Below are positions 1-7,283 of a stretch of DNA of 33,339 nt, piece after piece. Location of the stretch: assembly GCF_020535545.1 (NCBI RefSeq), contig NZ_CP084757.1, forward strand, positions 1 through 33,339, given 5' to 3'. The DNA comes from Roseateles sp. XES5 (lineage in GTDB: Bacteria > Pseudomonadota > Alphaproteobacteria > Rhizobiales > Rhizobiaceae). The notes beneath the pieces were generated by a model. It was not told the origin of the DNA. It saw nothing but the letters and a program-made list of their open reading frames with translations, and searched no databases. A program made the position numbers and the translations under genes. The stretch's first letter is position 1. The number at the start of each line of letters is the position of its first letter.

Positions 1-461
1 CCAACCTTCATACGGTCTGAAAAGAACTCCGCCTGCCAACTATTTTTGTCGATTGCACGATTTAGGATCACGCACTTGTCTGGTGACAATCCATGCTCCT
101 TGGACAATCGGAATGAATATTCCTCTACTTGACCAAGTGCCAAGCGCAATCTCGACTGGAGGTTCTTATAGCTTACTGTCTTCACCTCAAAAAGCGCACT
201 TCTATCACCCCAGAACACCAGCATATCAACCGTGTTTGGGTCTGAAACAACCCTAGCCCCTTGTGCCTTAAATTTGCGAGAAAACTCTGCGACGATTTCG
301 TCATGTAGGACATGCTTTGCATAGCGCTTCATAGCCCCCTTCATAACATTTTCCGCCAACTGGGATGAATTCATCCCAAAAGTAAACTCCCTCTTATTCA
401 AGAGAGCATCTTCGTCCAATTCACTCAAAACGACAGGTAGAGTGACTGGACCAGAGATATC
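1..461 (-). pseudogene. Truncated PD-(D/E)XK-like nuclease gene
   Basis: Read on the minus strand, one frame has no stop from about position 527 (inside element 1) to the left edge, giving 153 plasmid-derived codons from 461 to 3. The product contains a segment VDMLVFWGD followed by ALFEVKT, which fits the D-x(12)-E-x-K arrangement of PD-(D/E)XK nucleases. Downstream is LGQVEEY, like the Q-containing helix often found after that motif. The 5' end is cut by the left inverted repeat of the Tn3 element at 462, and the 3' end runs off the window, so neither terminus is known. The nearest internal ATG is at 374, before the nuclease motif. Base composition is clearly lower in GC than the neighbours, which suggests a separate origin. 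It may be a remnant of a restriction or defence nuclease; the precise family is not recognised. Confidence 0.55.
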
Positions 462-510
462 GGCGTCACGACACGAAAGTGGCGAATCTGTCCGACTTTT
501 AAGAACGTAT
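462..510 (+). repeat. Left terminal inverted repeat of transposon 1
   Basis: This segment matches the reverse complement of 4237-4285 at 45 of 49 positions, with identical outermost 20 bases. It is the transposase binding end. Confidence 0.9.
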
Positions 511-517
511 CCGGAAC

Positions 518-1138
518 TCAGGTTGGTTTAACCGTGGATGTCGTTGCTTTTTCGGCCTTGAGAGCTTCGTAGAGGGCGGTTTTCCCGATTTTCACGCGGG
601 CCGCGGCTTCCCGGACGTTCAAACCGGCCGCCAGATGCTGGCGGGCTTTGGCAAGTTTGTCCGGGGTTACGACGACTTGTCGGCCACCGCGTCGGCCGCG
701 TTCCTCTGCGGCTTGCAGACCGGCACGTGTTCGTTCCCGGATCAGATCGCGCTCGAACTGTGCCAGCGCGCCGAACAGGTGGAATACCAGGCGACCGCCG
801 GATGTCGTGGTGTCGATGTTTTCGGTGATGGATCGGAAGCCGACGCCTTTGGCCTCCAGTTCGGTGACGATCTCGATGAGGTGCTTCATCGACCGGCCGA
901 GGCGGTCGAGCTTCCAGACTGTGAGCGTGTCGCCGTCGCGAACGTAGCGGATCGCCTCAGCCAATCCGGGGCGGTCAGTCTTCACGCCGGATGCCTTATC
1001 CTCGAACAGCCTTTCACAACCTGCTTTGCGCAAAGCGTCGAGTTGCAGGGCGGTGTCCTGCTCGCCGGTGGAGACCCTTGCATAGCCGATAGAGGTCATG
1101 AGACGTGGTTTGTCCGTTTTTCCGTTGAATTCGGACAT
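518..1138 (-). CDS. tnpR: Serine resolvase of transposon 1
   Basis: Small serine recombinase (206 aa) that resolves cointegrates formed by replicative Tn3-type transposition at the res site. The catalytic domain begins IGYARVSTGEQD, with the nucleophilic serine in RVST. It is followed by the conserved KLDRLGRS segment, the long E-helix (LFGALAQFERDLIRERTRAGL) and a C-terminal helix-turn-helix (LNVREAAARVKIGKTALYEAL). Length is normal for TnpR. Two starts are possible: ATG at 1138, or an in-frame ATG at 1099 directly before the conserved domain. The longer form overlaps a res-like subsite at 1111-1137, so the shorter one may be the real one. It is transcribed divergently from tnpA, so resolvase binding at res probably also represses both genes. 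Confidence 0.93.
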   Translation of the reverse strand: MSEFNGKTDKPRLMTSIGYARVSTGEQDTALQLDALRKAGCERLFEDKASGVKTDRPGLAEAIRYVRDGDTLTVWKLDRLGRSMKHLIEIVTELEAKGVGFRSITENIDTTTSGGRLVFHLFGALAQFERDLIRERTRAGLQAAEERGRRGGRQVVVTPDKLAKARQHLAAGLNVREAAARVKIGKTALYEALKAEKATTSTVKPT

Positions 1139-1235
1139 TGTCCGATTTGCCGTTTCATGACAAGGTTTGCGGACAAGAACTGTGGATGCCGCGAAACGTT
1201 CGTTTGTCGGACACGCATTTTCCGTTTCGCTGCAC
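1111..1235. promoter_or_regulatory. Putative res site and divergent promoters of transposon 1
   Basis: Inverted TGTCCG/CGGACA arms occur at 1111-1116/1132-1137 and 1139-1144/1170-1175. A further TGTCGGACA-type sequence lies near 1215. This is the arrangement expected for resolvase subsites between divergent tnpR and tnpA. Exact subsite boundaries are inferred. Confidence 0.55.
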
Positions 1236-1264
1236 TCTCCGCGGCGAAACGGGAAGATCAGTGA

Positions 1265-4231
1265 ATGGCGCGAAGAGCATTACTGAGCGAGGCATGGTGG
1301 CAACAGGCGACGATCATCCCGGATAACGAAAGGGAGATCGCCAAACATTATACGCTGGATCGATCGGATCTCGACCTGATCATGCGACGGAACAAGGCCG
1401 CGAACAGACTGGGCCTCGCCTGTGTTCTGGCCACGCTACGATACCCTGGCCGACCGCTTGCGGATGGCGAGGTCCTGCCGGCTGGCGTCTTACGATTTCT
1501 GGCGCGGCAGATCGGCGTCGATCACCATGAGATCGAACGTTATTTCGAGCGCCCACAGACGCGGCGCGAGCATCTGGCCCTGCTTTTCGACAGAATGCAG
1601 ATGCGTCCGTTTGTGCCTTCGGACGTGCGGGCACTCACAGGCTGGCTGACACCTGCCGCACAAACCCTGCGCCAGGCCGATGTATTGGCGGATATGGTCG
1701 TGGAAGAACTGCGACGCAGGAGAATTCTCTTGCCAGCGCGGCCAGCGCTCGAAGCCATCATTCATGTGGCGATCAGGCGCGGCATTCGTATTGCTCATCG
1801 GGCCTTGGCCGGCGGGATCTCAGAAGGCCAAAAGCTCGATCTGGACAAGCTTCTCGATCCGCGTGAGGGGACAAGCGTGACCATTCTTGCCTGGGCGAGA
1901 ACGCCGGCATTGTCGCCAGCCGCCGTCAACCTCGACAGAATTGCCGAGCGCATTCGCTTTCTCCGGTCTCTGAACCTGCCGACGACGTTGATGGATCGAA
2001 TTCCGGCCAAGGTCTTTGACGAATTTGCTGCAGAGGGGACGCGAATGAGCGCGCAGCATCTGCGCGACCTTAACACCGAACGCCGACATGCTGTCCTGGC
2101 TGCAACAGTGCTCCACCTTTCCCGCCATCTCACCGATTGCGCGATCGACATGTTCAAGAAACTCATGGGCATCCTGACGCGGCGAGCCAATAACCAGGCG
2201 GCTGCTCGCGTCACCCGATCCGTTCGGGAAGTGCAGACGCCGTTGAAGGACGTTTCAAAAGTCTGCCATGCGATCATCAAGGCTAGAGAGAAGGGTGAGG
2301 ACATGGCCAAAGCGCTTGATCTGGTCATCCAATGGCCAGCTTTTACAACCAGTGTCCAGGCGGTCGATACGCTGATCGCGCCGGATGTTATCGACGGTAA
2401 AATCGAAATGCTCCAGCGCTATCCGACGATCAGGAAACTGGCGCCACAGTTTCTCTCCACTCTCGTGTTCCGCGGTCACGCAGTGGCGGCGACCCTCTTG
2501 CGGGCGCTATCCGTGGTCGCGGGTCTATATCGTACGGGCAAAAGGACCATACCCGACAAGGCACCGATCTCCTTTGCGCCGAAGGGCTGGATGCCTCTCA
2601 TACTCAAAGATGGAAAGATTGATCGCAGGGCTTATGAGCTTTGCCTGTTCAGCGAATTGAAGCGCCGGCTCGATGCGGGCGATGTCTGGGTGGAAGGAGC
2701 CAAACGCTTCCAGTCTTTCGAAAGCTTTCTCATTCCCACGCCGACATTCGAGCTGATGCGTGAGGAAGGACCGCTTCCAATCGCCGTTGATACCGATGTC
2801 GAGACGTATCTTCGCCAACAGCGCCAGCTGCTGAACGATGGACTGGCTGACCTCTCGCGTCTGGCCGCAGCCGGCGAGCTCGACGATGTAGAACTGACCG
2901 GGGCGGGGTTTAGCGTCACGCCGCACAAGGCTATGTTTCCGGACATCGCCAAGTCGCTGAAGCTAAAGGTGGAAAGCCGTCTGCCTGCGATCCGCATCAC
3001 TGACCTTTTGCTCGAGGTTGACGCCCGAACGGAATTTTCGAACGCCTTTACCCATTTGCGCAGCGGTCGGACGGCCGACAACAAGCTTGCGCTCCTCACC
3101 GCCATCCTGGCGGACGGCATCAATCTCGGTCTCACGAGAATGGCGGACGTTTCCCCCGGCATTACGATGCGCCAACTCGCCTGGGCGCACGACTGGCATA
3201 TTCGCGAGGAAGGTTACACGGCCGCGCACGCCATTCTCGTCAACGCCCAGAGGCAATTGCCTCTGGCAAGCTTGTGGGGCGATGGAACAACGTCATCCTC
3301 CGATGGCCAGTATTTTCCGGCGGGCGGACACGCCGAGGCGATCGGCGACCTCAACGGCCGCTATGGTCCCAACCCCGGCGCCAAATTCTACCGGTTCACC
3401 TCTGACCAGTACGGCGCTTTCTACATCATCGCCATGAATGCCAATGCGAGCGAAGCCATCTATGTCCTCGATGGACTGCTCTATCATGGCAGCGATCTCG
3501 CCATCGAAACCCACTATGTCGATACCGGCGGGGTAAGCGATATGAGCTTCGCCCTTTGTCATCTCGTTGGTTTCCAGATTGTGCCTCGGCTGCGCGGTCT
3601 CAAGGATCGCAAGCTCTATCTCTTCCCGGGCGACGCGCCTCCCGAAAACCTGGCGCCGCTCGTTGGCGAGCACATCAACGTCGAGCGGATCAAGGCAAAC
3701 TGGAACGACATCCTGCGGCTGGTCACGACGATCCGTTCCGGGCAGGTTCGGCCTTCGACGGTGTTGGCAAAGCTGTCCGCATTCCCACGCCAGAACGGAC
3801 TGGCGTTGGCGCTACGCGATCTCGGTCGCATCAATCGGTCCATCTTTCTGCCCCAGTGGTGGCAGAACCCCGAAATGCGCAGGAACGCGACGGTCGGCCT
3901 CAACAAGAGCGAATCCCAGAACACCTTGGCCCGCGCACTGTTCTTCAATCGCCTCGGAGAATTGCGCGACCGGACTTTCGAGAGCCAGTTCTACCGAGCA
4001 TCTGGACTGAACCTGCTAATCAACGCCATCGTCTACTGGAACACACTCTATCTCGAACCGGCGTTCGCCGAGCTCAACCGAGATGGCATTCCCACGCCGC
4101 TTGACATCATCAAACACATTACCCCACTCGGCTGGCAGCACATCAGTCTCACCGGCGATTACATCTGGACCCCAACAGACGGCGTTGATCTCAGGCCATT
4201 GCGGCGCGAAACATCTATCCTCGCAGCGTGA
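1265..4231 (+). CDS. tnpA: Tn3-family transposase of transposon 1
   Basis: Full-length (988 aa) DDE transposase that binds the terminal inverted repeats and drives replicative transposition with cointegrate formation. The N-terminal DNA-binding region includes the typical N-R-L-G-L/A segment (NKAANRLGLACVLATLRYPG). The catalytic triad is visible as D680 in SSDGQYF, D753 in VDTGGVSD and E883 in LNKSESQ; spacings of 73 and 130 residues match the family. The stop codon lies 5 bp before the right inverted repeat. The ATG start follows the res region closely and no better upstream start exists. All catalytic residues are present, so the protein should be active. Confidence 0.96.
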   Translation: MARRALLSEAWWQQATIIPDNEREIAKHYTLDRSDLDLIMRRNKAANRLGLACVLATLRYPGRPLADGEVLPAGVLRFLARQIGVDHHEIERYFERPQTRREHLALLFDRMQMRPFVPSDVRALTGWLTPAAQTLRQADVLADMVVEELRRRRILLPARPALEAIIHVAIRRGIRIAHRALAGGISEGQKLDLDKLLDPREGTSVTILAWARTPALSPAAVNLDRIAERIRFLRSLNLPTTLMDRIPAKVFDEFAAEGTRMSAQHLRDLNTERRHAVLAATVLHLSRHLTDCAIDMFKKLMGILTRRANNQAAARVTRSVREVQTPLKDVSKVCHAIIKAREKGEDMAKALDLVIQWPAFTTSVQAVDTLIAPDVIDGKIEMLQRYPTIRKLAPQFLSTLVFRGHAVAATLLRALSVVAGLYRTGKRTIPDKAPISFAPKGWMPLILKDGKIDRRAYELCLFSELKRRLDAGDVWVEGAKRFQSFESFLIPTPTFELMREEGPLPIAVDTDVETYLRQQRQLLNDGLADLSRLAAAGELDDVELTGAGFSVTPHKAMFPDIAKSLKLKVESRLPAIRITDLLLEVDARTEFSNAFTHLRSGRTADNKLALLTAILADGINLGLTRMADVSPGITMRQLAWAHDWHIREEGYTAAHAILVNAQRQLPLASLWGDGTTSSSDGQYFPAGGHAEAIGDLNGRYGPNPGAKFYRFTSDQYGAFYIIAMNANASEAIYVLDGLLYHGSDLAIETHYVDTGGVSDMSFALCHLVGFQIVPRLRGLKDRKLYLFPGDAPPENLAPLVGEHINVERIKANWNDILRLVTTIRSGQVRPSTVLAKLSAFPRQNGLALALRDLGRINRSIFLPQWWQNPEMRRNATVGLNKSESQNTLARALFFNRLGELRDRTFESQFYRASGLNLLINAIVYWNTLYLEPAFAELNRDGIPTPLDIIKHITPLGWQHISLTGDYIWTPTDGVDLRPLRRETSILAA

Positions 4232-4236
4232 TCACC

Positions 4237-4285
4237 ATACGTTCTCAAAAGTCGGACAGATCCAACACTTTCGTGTCGTGACGCC
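4237..4285 (-). repeat. Right terminal inverted repeat of transposon 1
   Basis: Inverted partner of 462-510 (45 of 49 positions). It ends at ACGCC, immediately before plasmid sequence CTTAC. Confidence 0.9.
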
Positions 4286-4560
4286 CTTACGAGGATTCCA
4301 CGCCCCGGCCCGCGTCTCCACAGGCGACAACGACTATAACGGAAAAAACTTAATGTTTGCAGCCGCCAATAGGTAAAACCCGACCTAACCACGCCCGCGA
4401 CGGTAGCCCCCGGCCGGCCCGCTCTTATCATATTGGGCCGTAGGGACGGCCGGGGGCGGTTTGCTTACACGCTTACATGCAAGCATGACTGCGCCGCCCT
4501 ACTAATGCAGCACCTCAATGCCTCACCGGCGCATGACAAGGGTCTCGTCGCGCTCTGCCA
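4286..4560. other. Intergenic region with large palindrome
   Basis: No convincing gene is present. The region contains a GC-rich hairpin with a perfect 11-bp stem (GCCCCCGGCCG at 4406-4416 with its complement at 4447-4457) and an inner GGCCC/GGGCC pairing. It lies downstream of the minus-strand antitoxin gene and could terminate the maintenance operon, although no clear T-tract follows. It also carries a short phased CATG array (4468-4487). Confidence 0.5.
4468..4487. repeat. Phased CATG array A (3 units)
   Basis: CACG at 4468, CATG at 4476 and CATG at 4484, exactly 8 bp apart; CATGCAAGCATG is itself palindromic. It lies just beyond the end of the toxin-antitoxin pair and is the smallest member of the array family described at 6306-6373. 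Confidence 0.5.
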
Positions 4561-4896
4561 TCAAGCTACCGCGAGCGTCATATGTCCGACAGCATCGGCG
4601 GCCGGCTTCACTGTAATTTCGATGTCGTAACCAAGCCGGTTCAGACATTCCATCAGCTTCCGTTCCGACAGGTTTGTGAAGTCGCCACGTAGGAGCGCCG
4701 ACACTTTCGGCTGCGGAAGTCCCATGCGCCGCCCGGCTTCCTCTTGTGTAAGGTCGAGCCGACGCACCGCCTTGGTGATCTCGATCATCAGGCCGGATTT
4801 CATTTTCAGCTTTTCGGCATCGGGTAGGCCGAGATCGGCAAAGACATTGCCGGAACTCGTCGTGACCTCGACCCCATTAACGATGCGGGTTCGCAT
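4561..4896 (-). CDS. HTH antitoxin (XRE/HigA-like)
   Basis: A 111-aa protein with a helix-turn-helix of the XRE type in residues about 40-85 (AVRRLDLTQEEAGRRMGLPQPKVSALLRG), the fold used by HigA-like antitoxins to bind their own operator and neutralise the toxin. The start at 4896 has a good ribosome site (AAGGAG, 8 bases upstream). It overlaps the 3' end of the toxin gene by 20 bp, so the two are translationally linked in toxin-first order, as in HigBA-type modules. Last gene of the maintenance operon. Function is inferred from the HTH and the partner gene. Confidence 0.82.
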   Translation of the reverse strand: MRTRIVNGVEVTTSSGNVFADLGLPDAEKLKMKSGLMIEITKAVRRLDLTQEEAGRRMGLPQPKVSALLRGDFTNLSERKLMECLNRLGYDIEITVKPAADAVGHMTLAVA

Positions 4897-5254
4897 GTCT
4901 CATCTCCTTTGCCACTATCTCCGCCACCTTCAACCGGGCGCGGATAACGTCCATGTCCGCTTTCGGTGTGGCGATGCCGCTTTTGCTCTTCTTCTGAAAG
5001 CAATGCAGCACGAAAACAGCTTCCTCGAATCTGACCGTGTACACGGCCCGATATGTGCCTCCGGCGTCGTTCTCGACCAGTTCGAGGACGCCAGCGCCGC
5101 CGAACCCCTTGAGGACTTTCGCGGCGGTATGCTGCTCGCCGTGCTGTGCGGCATTCAACGCAAAACCGAAGAACCTCCGCACACCGGCAGGAAGCTGCAT
5201 CAGGTCTTTGTAGCTACTACCTATCCACTCTAGCGGCCGTTCGTCGTAATTCAT
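4877..5254 (-). CDS. RelE/HigB-like toxin (phage Gp49 type)
   Basis: A 125-aa protein resembling the Gp49/DUF891 branch of the RelE/HigB mRNA-interferase superfamily. Recognisable features are the start YDERPLEWIGSSYKDL, the central GVLELVENDAGGTYRAVYTV strands and VFVLHCFQKKSKSG near the C-terminus, where this family has F-x-K-K-x-x-K. Known members cleave ribosome-bound mRNA. ATG 5254 is preferred because family similarity begins there; an in-frame upstream start at 5305 would add 17 unlike residues and cover the phased array. A possible promoter (TTGCAA at 5281-5286, 16-bp spacer, TATAAA at 5259-5264 on the minus strand) lies very close to the start. The pair probably acts as a plasmid addiction module. 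Confidence 0.82.
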   Translation of the reverse strand: MNYDERPLEWIGSSYKDLMQLPAGVRRFFGFALNAAQHGEQHTAAKVLKGFGGAGVLELVENDAGGTYRAVYTVRFEEAVFVLHCFQKKSKSGIATPKADMDVIRARLKVAEIVAKEMRHANPHR

Positions 5255-5306
5255 ACCGTTTATACCTGAACTGATATAATTTGCAACCGGCCCTTGAACC
5301 GGCAAT

Positions 5307-5326
5307 CATGCTTTCATGAAATCATG
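5307..5326. repeat. Phased CATG array B
   Basis: CATG cores at 5307, 5315 and 5323, exactly 8 bp apart (CATGCTTT CATGAAAT CATG). The array fills part of the 77-bp gap between the ribbon-helix-helix gene and the toxin gene. It is preceded by a short inverted repeat CCGG-CCCTTGAA-CCGG at 5287-5302. Confidence 0.7.
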
Positions 5327-5331
5327 ATTGC

Positions 5332-5652
5332 CTATTCGTCACCCTCGCGGACAACCGGATAATTGTATTTGGCGAAAAGCAGATTCAGCGCCTCGGCAAC
5401 AAGCCGCTCCTTCGGAATCCGCTTGCCCTTCTCGTCCCTGCTGCGAAAGCTGACTTCATCCAGCGTTTCCCAATAGGCGGGCGGCAGAAAATGCGTTCTG
5501 CCGACCTTGTTAGCGCGCGAGGGCGCAACGTAGCTTCCGGCCGACTGTGAGCCTGGCGCGCTCCCTTGCGGCTCTGGCGGGGCCTCTGGAGCGGATGCGG
5601 GTTGCTCTGCGGTCTTGATCGCCGTGGCGAGAAGCGAAGGCTTGCGGCTCAT
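5332..5652 (-). CDS. Ribbon-helix-helix partition partner (ParB/ParG-like)
   Basis: A 106-aa protein with a flexible Ala/Pro/Ser-rich N-terminal tail (residues about 1-48) and a C-terminal ribbon-helix-helix fold: strand GRTHFLPPAYWETLDEVSF, then IPKERLVAEALNLLFAKY as the second helix. A disordered basic tail plus ribbon-helix-helix dimer is the design of centromere-binding partners of small ParA proteins (type Ib, e.g. ParG, omega). Its ATG overlaps the parA stop (ATGA, 5649-5652), so the two are co-translated. It is the best candidate to bind the 8-bp-phased CATG arrays around it, because ribbon-helix-helix dimers commonly bind repeats spaced 7-8 bp. Role in partition and autoregulation is inferred. 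Confidence 0.8.
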   Translation of the reverse strand: MSRKPSLLATAIKTAEQPASAPEAPPEPQGSAPGSQSAGSYVAPSRANKVGRTHFLPPAYWETLDEVSFRSRDEKGKRIPKERLVAEALNLLFAKYNYPVVREGDE

Positions 5653-6308
5653 GTTTTCATCCTTTCATGCTTTCCTGTAATCATGCTTGCCTGCTCTGAA
5701 AGGAACGTGAACAGGGCGGCGACTTCCTGGGCCGCACGGCCCTGCGGTTCCAGTTCTTGCGGCGTCTGCCCCAAGGCCGGGGCGTCCTCATAGGTTTTCC
5801 GCCGCGACATATGAATGGGGGCGACCTTCACGTTAAAGCTCGCGGCAATAGCAGCGGCATCATCAACTGCCCTGCCCCCGGCGTTCGGATGCACCAGATT
5901 GAGCACAACGAACGTGAGCGGACTGCCGGCTATATCCAGCAGCCGCTTTAACGGCTCCAAAGTTTCGATCGAAAATATCTGCGCCTGCGACGGAACCAGC
6001 ACTATATCGGCGTGCTTGGCCGCTTCGGTTGAGGCGCTGTCCATCTTGCCGGGCGTGTCGATGAACACCCAATCCATGCCAAGGCCGCGATAGGCGTCCA
6101 GCGAGCGCCGAATAGCGCCGGGCTGGATCGAGGCAACGTCCGGGCCGTCGCCCTCGCGCCGGTCGAACCAGTTGACGGCGTTTGTCTGTGGATCGAGATC
6201 GAGCAGGGCCGCTTTCTTTCCAGCCAGGTGAGCCGCAACCGCAAGCGCCGTCGCGATCGTCGTCTTGCCGGTCCCGCCCTTCTGTGTGCAGAACGCCACT
6301 GTAATCAT
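5649..6308 (-). CDS. parA: ParA-family partition ATPase
   Basis: A 219-aa Walker-type ATPase that segregates plasmid copies by ATP-dependent, nucleoid-associated movement. The deviant Walker A motif KGGTGKTT lies at residues about 10-17, LLDLDPQ follows as the A' motif, and FIDTPG (residues about 82-87) is the Walker B region. The short length and lack of an N-terminal HTH put it in the small type Ib class, which leaves DNA binding and autoregulation to a separate partner, here the ribbon-helix-helix protein encoded directly downstream with a 4-bp overlap. The start codon lies inside the first unit of phased array D, and the last 15 or so codons are built from array C. Confidence 0.93.
   Translation of the reverse strand: MITVAFCTQKGGTGKTTIATALAVAAHLAGKKAALLDLDPQTNAVNWFDRREGDGPDVASIQPGAIRRSLDAYRGLGMDWVFIDTPGKMDSASTEAAKHADIVLVPSQAQIFSIETLEPLKRLLDIAGSPLTFVVLNLVHPNAGGRAVDDAAAIAASFNVKVAPIHMSRRKTYEDAPALGQTPQELEPQGRAAQEVAALFTFLSEQASMITGKHERMKT
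5650..5693. repeat. Phased CATG array C (6 units)
   Basis: CATG/CATC/CCTG cores at 5650, 5658, 5666, 5674, 5682 and 5690, all exactly 8 bp apart. The array covers the end of parA and the start codon of the ribbon-helix-helix gene, so it is at once coding sequence and probable protein-binding site. Confidence 0.72.
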
Positions 6309-6373
6309 GATTGCATCCTTTCATGAAATAAAGGCTACATGCTTTCTCTGCTACATGAAAGCATGTTTTCATG
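6306..6373. repeat. Phased CATG array D (9 units), candidate centromere/operator
   Basis: Nine 8-bp units start at 6306, 6314, 6322, 6330, 6338, 6346, 6354, 6362 and 6370. Seven have CATG or CATC at the fixed position; 6330 (AAAG) and 6346 (CTCT) are degenerate but keep the phase. The right part forms a 26-bp near-palindrome (6351-6376, one mismatched pair) reading CTACATGAAAGC toward its centre. The array spans most of the parA upstream gap to the parA start codon. It is the longest array and the best candidate for the partition site and the parA operator. Confidence 0.75.
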
Positions 6374-6386
6374 TAGGAACGGTTAA

Positions 6387-7040
6387 CTACTCCGCTTCCT
6401 CGGCCGCCGCCATTGGCTCATCGCACTCGCCACAAACCAGGCGGACACCCGGCTTCGCCCAGGCGTTCAACTCGCATGACGAGCAGGTGTAACGGGTCTT
6501 GCTGGCCGACTTCGACTTGCGCGCCTTCCGGGCATCGGCGTCGTCCCAAAGCTCGACATAGAGGGCGGTAAAGTCGGGCTGCGCTGCCAGCTCAGCAAAG
6601 ACGCGGGCATAGCGTCCGCCTTCGACAATGTAGTGGCTGCATGACTGCCCGGTTTCCTTCCCGCCTGGCTGGCCGGTATCCGAAGGGTGCAAGCCGATCT
6701 CGTGCATTTTCGCCGCCCATTCCTTGTTGTGGTAGCCGGCGCGCGACGGCTTGCCGAAATGGTGTTGCCAAAGGTGCGCCATCTCATGGGCGAGGGTGGA
6801 AAGGCTCTGCTCGTCGGTGCGGCTTTTGAAATGCGACGGATTCAGCGCGATTTCGTCGGTGATCTCCGCACCGTCCTTCGATCCGAACCGGCCACCCGCG
6901 AAATAGCCGTAGGCTTTGTTCTTGCGCTGCAACGTCACGAGGCAGGCCGGCAGCTCGCCGCCGAACAGGCTAACGTTGAAAAAGTCGAACGCCTGATTCA
7001 GTGCAGCGTAGGTTTTTGCGGTCGGATTGGCGGGGGACAT
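6387..7040 (-). CDS. SprT-like zinc metalloprotein
   Basis: A 217-aa SprT-like protein. The zincin motif HEMAHLWQHHFG supplies the HExxH zinc ligands and catalytic glutamate, and a C-terminal zinc ribbon is formed by two CxxC pairs (YTCSSC and LVCGEC). Cellular relatives (Spartan/SprT) degrade proteins crosslinked to DNA; plasmid homologues are common but poorly studied. ATG 7040 is chosen because it follows AGAGG at a good distance and an in-frame TTG/ATG further up (7097) would run through the phased array. It is the first gene of the operon SprT-parA-RHH-toxin-antitoxin. Conserved zinc ligands imply an active hydrolase; the substrate is unknown. Confidence 0.85.
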   Translation of the reverse strand: MSPANPTAKTYAALNQAFDFFNVSLFGGELPACLVTLQRKNKAYGYFAGGRFGSKDGAEITDEIALNPSHFKSRTDEQSLSTLAHEMAHLWQHHFGKPSRAGYHNKEWAAKMHEIGLHPSDTGQPGGKETGQSCSHYIVEGGRYARVFAELAAQPDFTALYVELWDDADARKARKSKSASKTRYTCSSCELNAWAKPGVRLVCGECDEPMAAAEEAE

Positions 7041-7055
7041 GGCGGCCTCTTTTGT

Positions 7056-7085
7056 ATCGTACGAAACAACAATCGCACATTTCAA
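7056..7085 (-). promoter_or_regulatory. Candidate promoter of maintenance operon
   Basis: On the minus strand TTGAAA (7080-7085) is followed after 18 bp by TACGAT (7056-7061), 15 bp before the SprT-like start. Phased CATG array E begins 6 bp upstream of the -35 box, a position suited to regulation. Confidence 0.45.
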
Positions 7086-7090
7086 GCTGA

Positions 7091-7118
7091 CATGCAAGCA
7101 TGATTACATGATTTCATT
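7091..7118. repeat. Phased CATG array E (4 units)
   Basis: CATG at 7091, 7099 and 7107 and CATT at 7115, each 8 bp apart, directly upstream of the candidate operon promoter. Confidence 0.68.
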
Positions 7119-7214
7119 TTTCGCGCTGTCCTTGCCCCTCGCTCCCTCTCGAAAGCCCATGCGATATTAGCCGCAGGTAAAGGCGGTTGGTGATTTTGCT
7201 CTGAGGGTGCCGAA

Positions 7215-7267
7215 CCGGACCGCTTACTACGCGGTCCGGAACCGCCGCAGGGCCGCGTGAGCGGCCC
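7215..7267. other. Two tandem perfect hairpins
   Basis: CCGGACCGC (7215-7223) pairs with 7231-7239 across a 7-base loop, and GGGCCGC (7250-7256) pairs with 7261-7267 across GTGA. They lie just downstream of the minus-strand HTH gene. There is no T-tract, so they may terminate transcription inefficiently or be structural signals for replication. Confidence 0.5.
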
Positions 7268-7283
7268 GAACAGCGGCGACCGC

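Larger units (their letters stand above)
462..4285. mobile_element. Tn3-family transposon 1 (complete)
   Basis: A 3.8-kb unit bounded by inverted repeats of about 49 bp (462-510 and 4237-4285, 45 of 49 matching). It encodes divergent serine resolvase and DDE transposase with a res-like region between them, and there is room for no passenger gene. The ends begin GGCGTCACGACACG rather than the usual GGGG. The 5-bp flanks differ (ATATC left, CTTAC right), so no target duplication remains. This suggests a later rearrangement, deletion or recombination between copies. Confidence 0.9.

Noticed and set aside
635..1264. Long plus-strand open frame opposite the resolvase of transposon 1
   Set aside because: It is the antisense shadow of tnpR, which has all family motifs; the antisense product has none.
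457..4290. Target-site duplication for transposon 1
   Set aside because: The 5-bp flanks ATATC and CTTAC do not match, nor do they when the ends are shifted by one base.
4468..7118. CRISPR array or microsatellite explanation for the CATG repeats
   Set aside because: Units are 8 bp with no long repeats or spacers and no cas genes. A pure microsatellite would not recur with the same phase at separate gene junctions.
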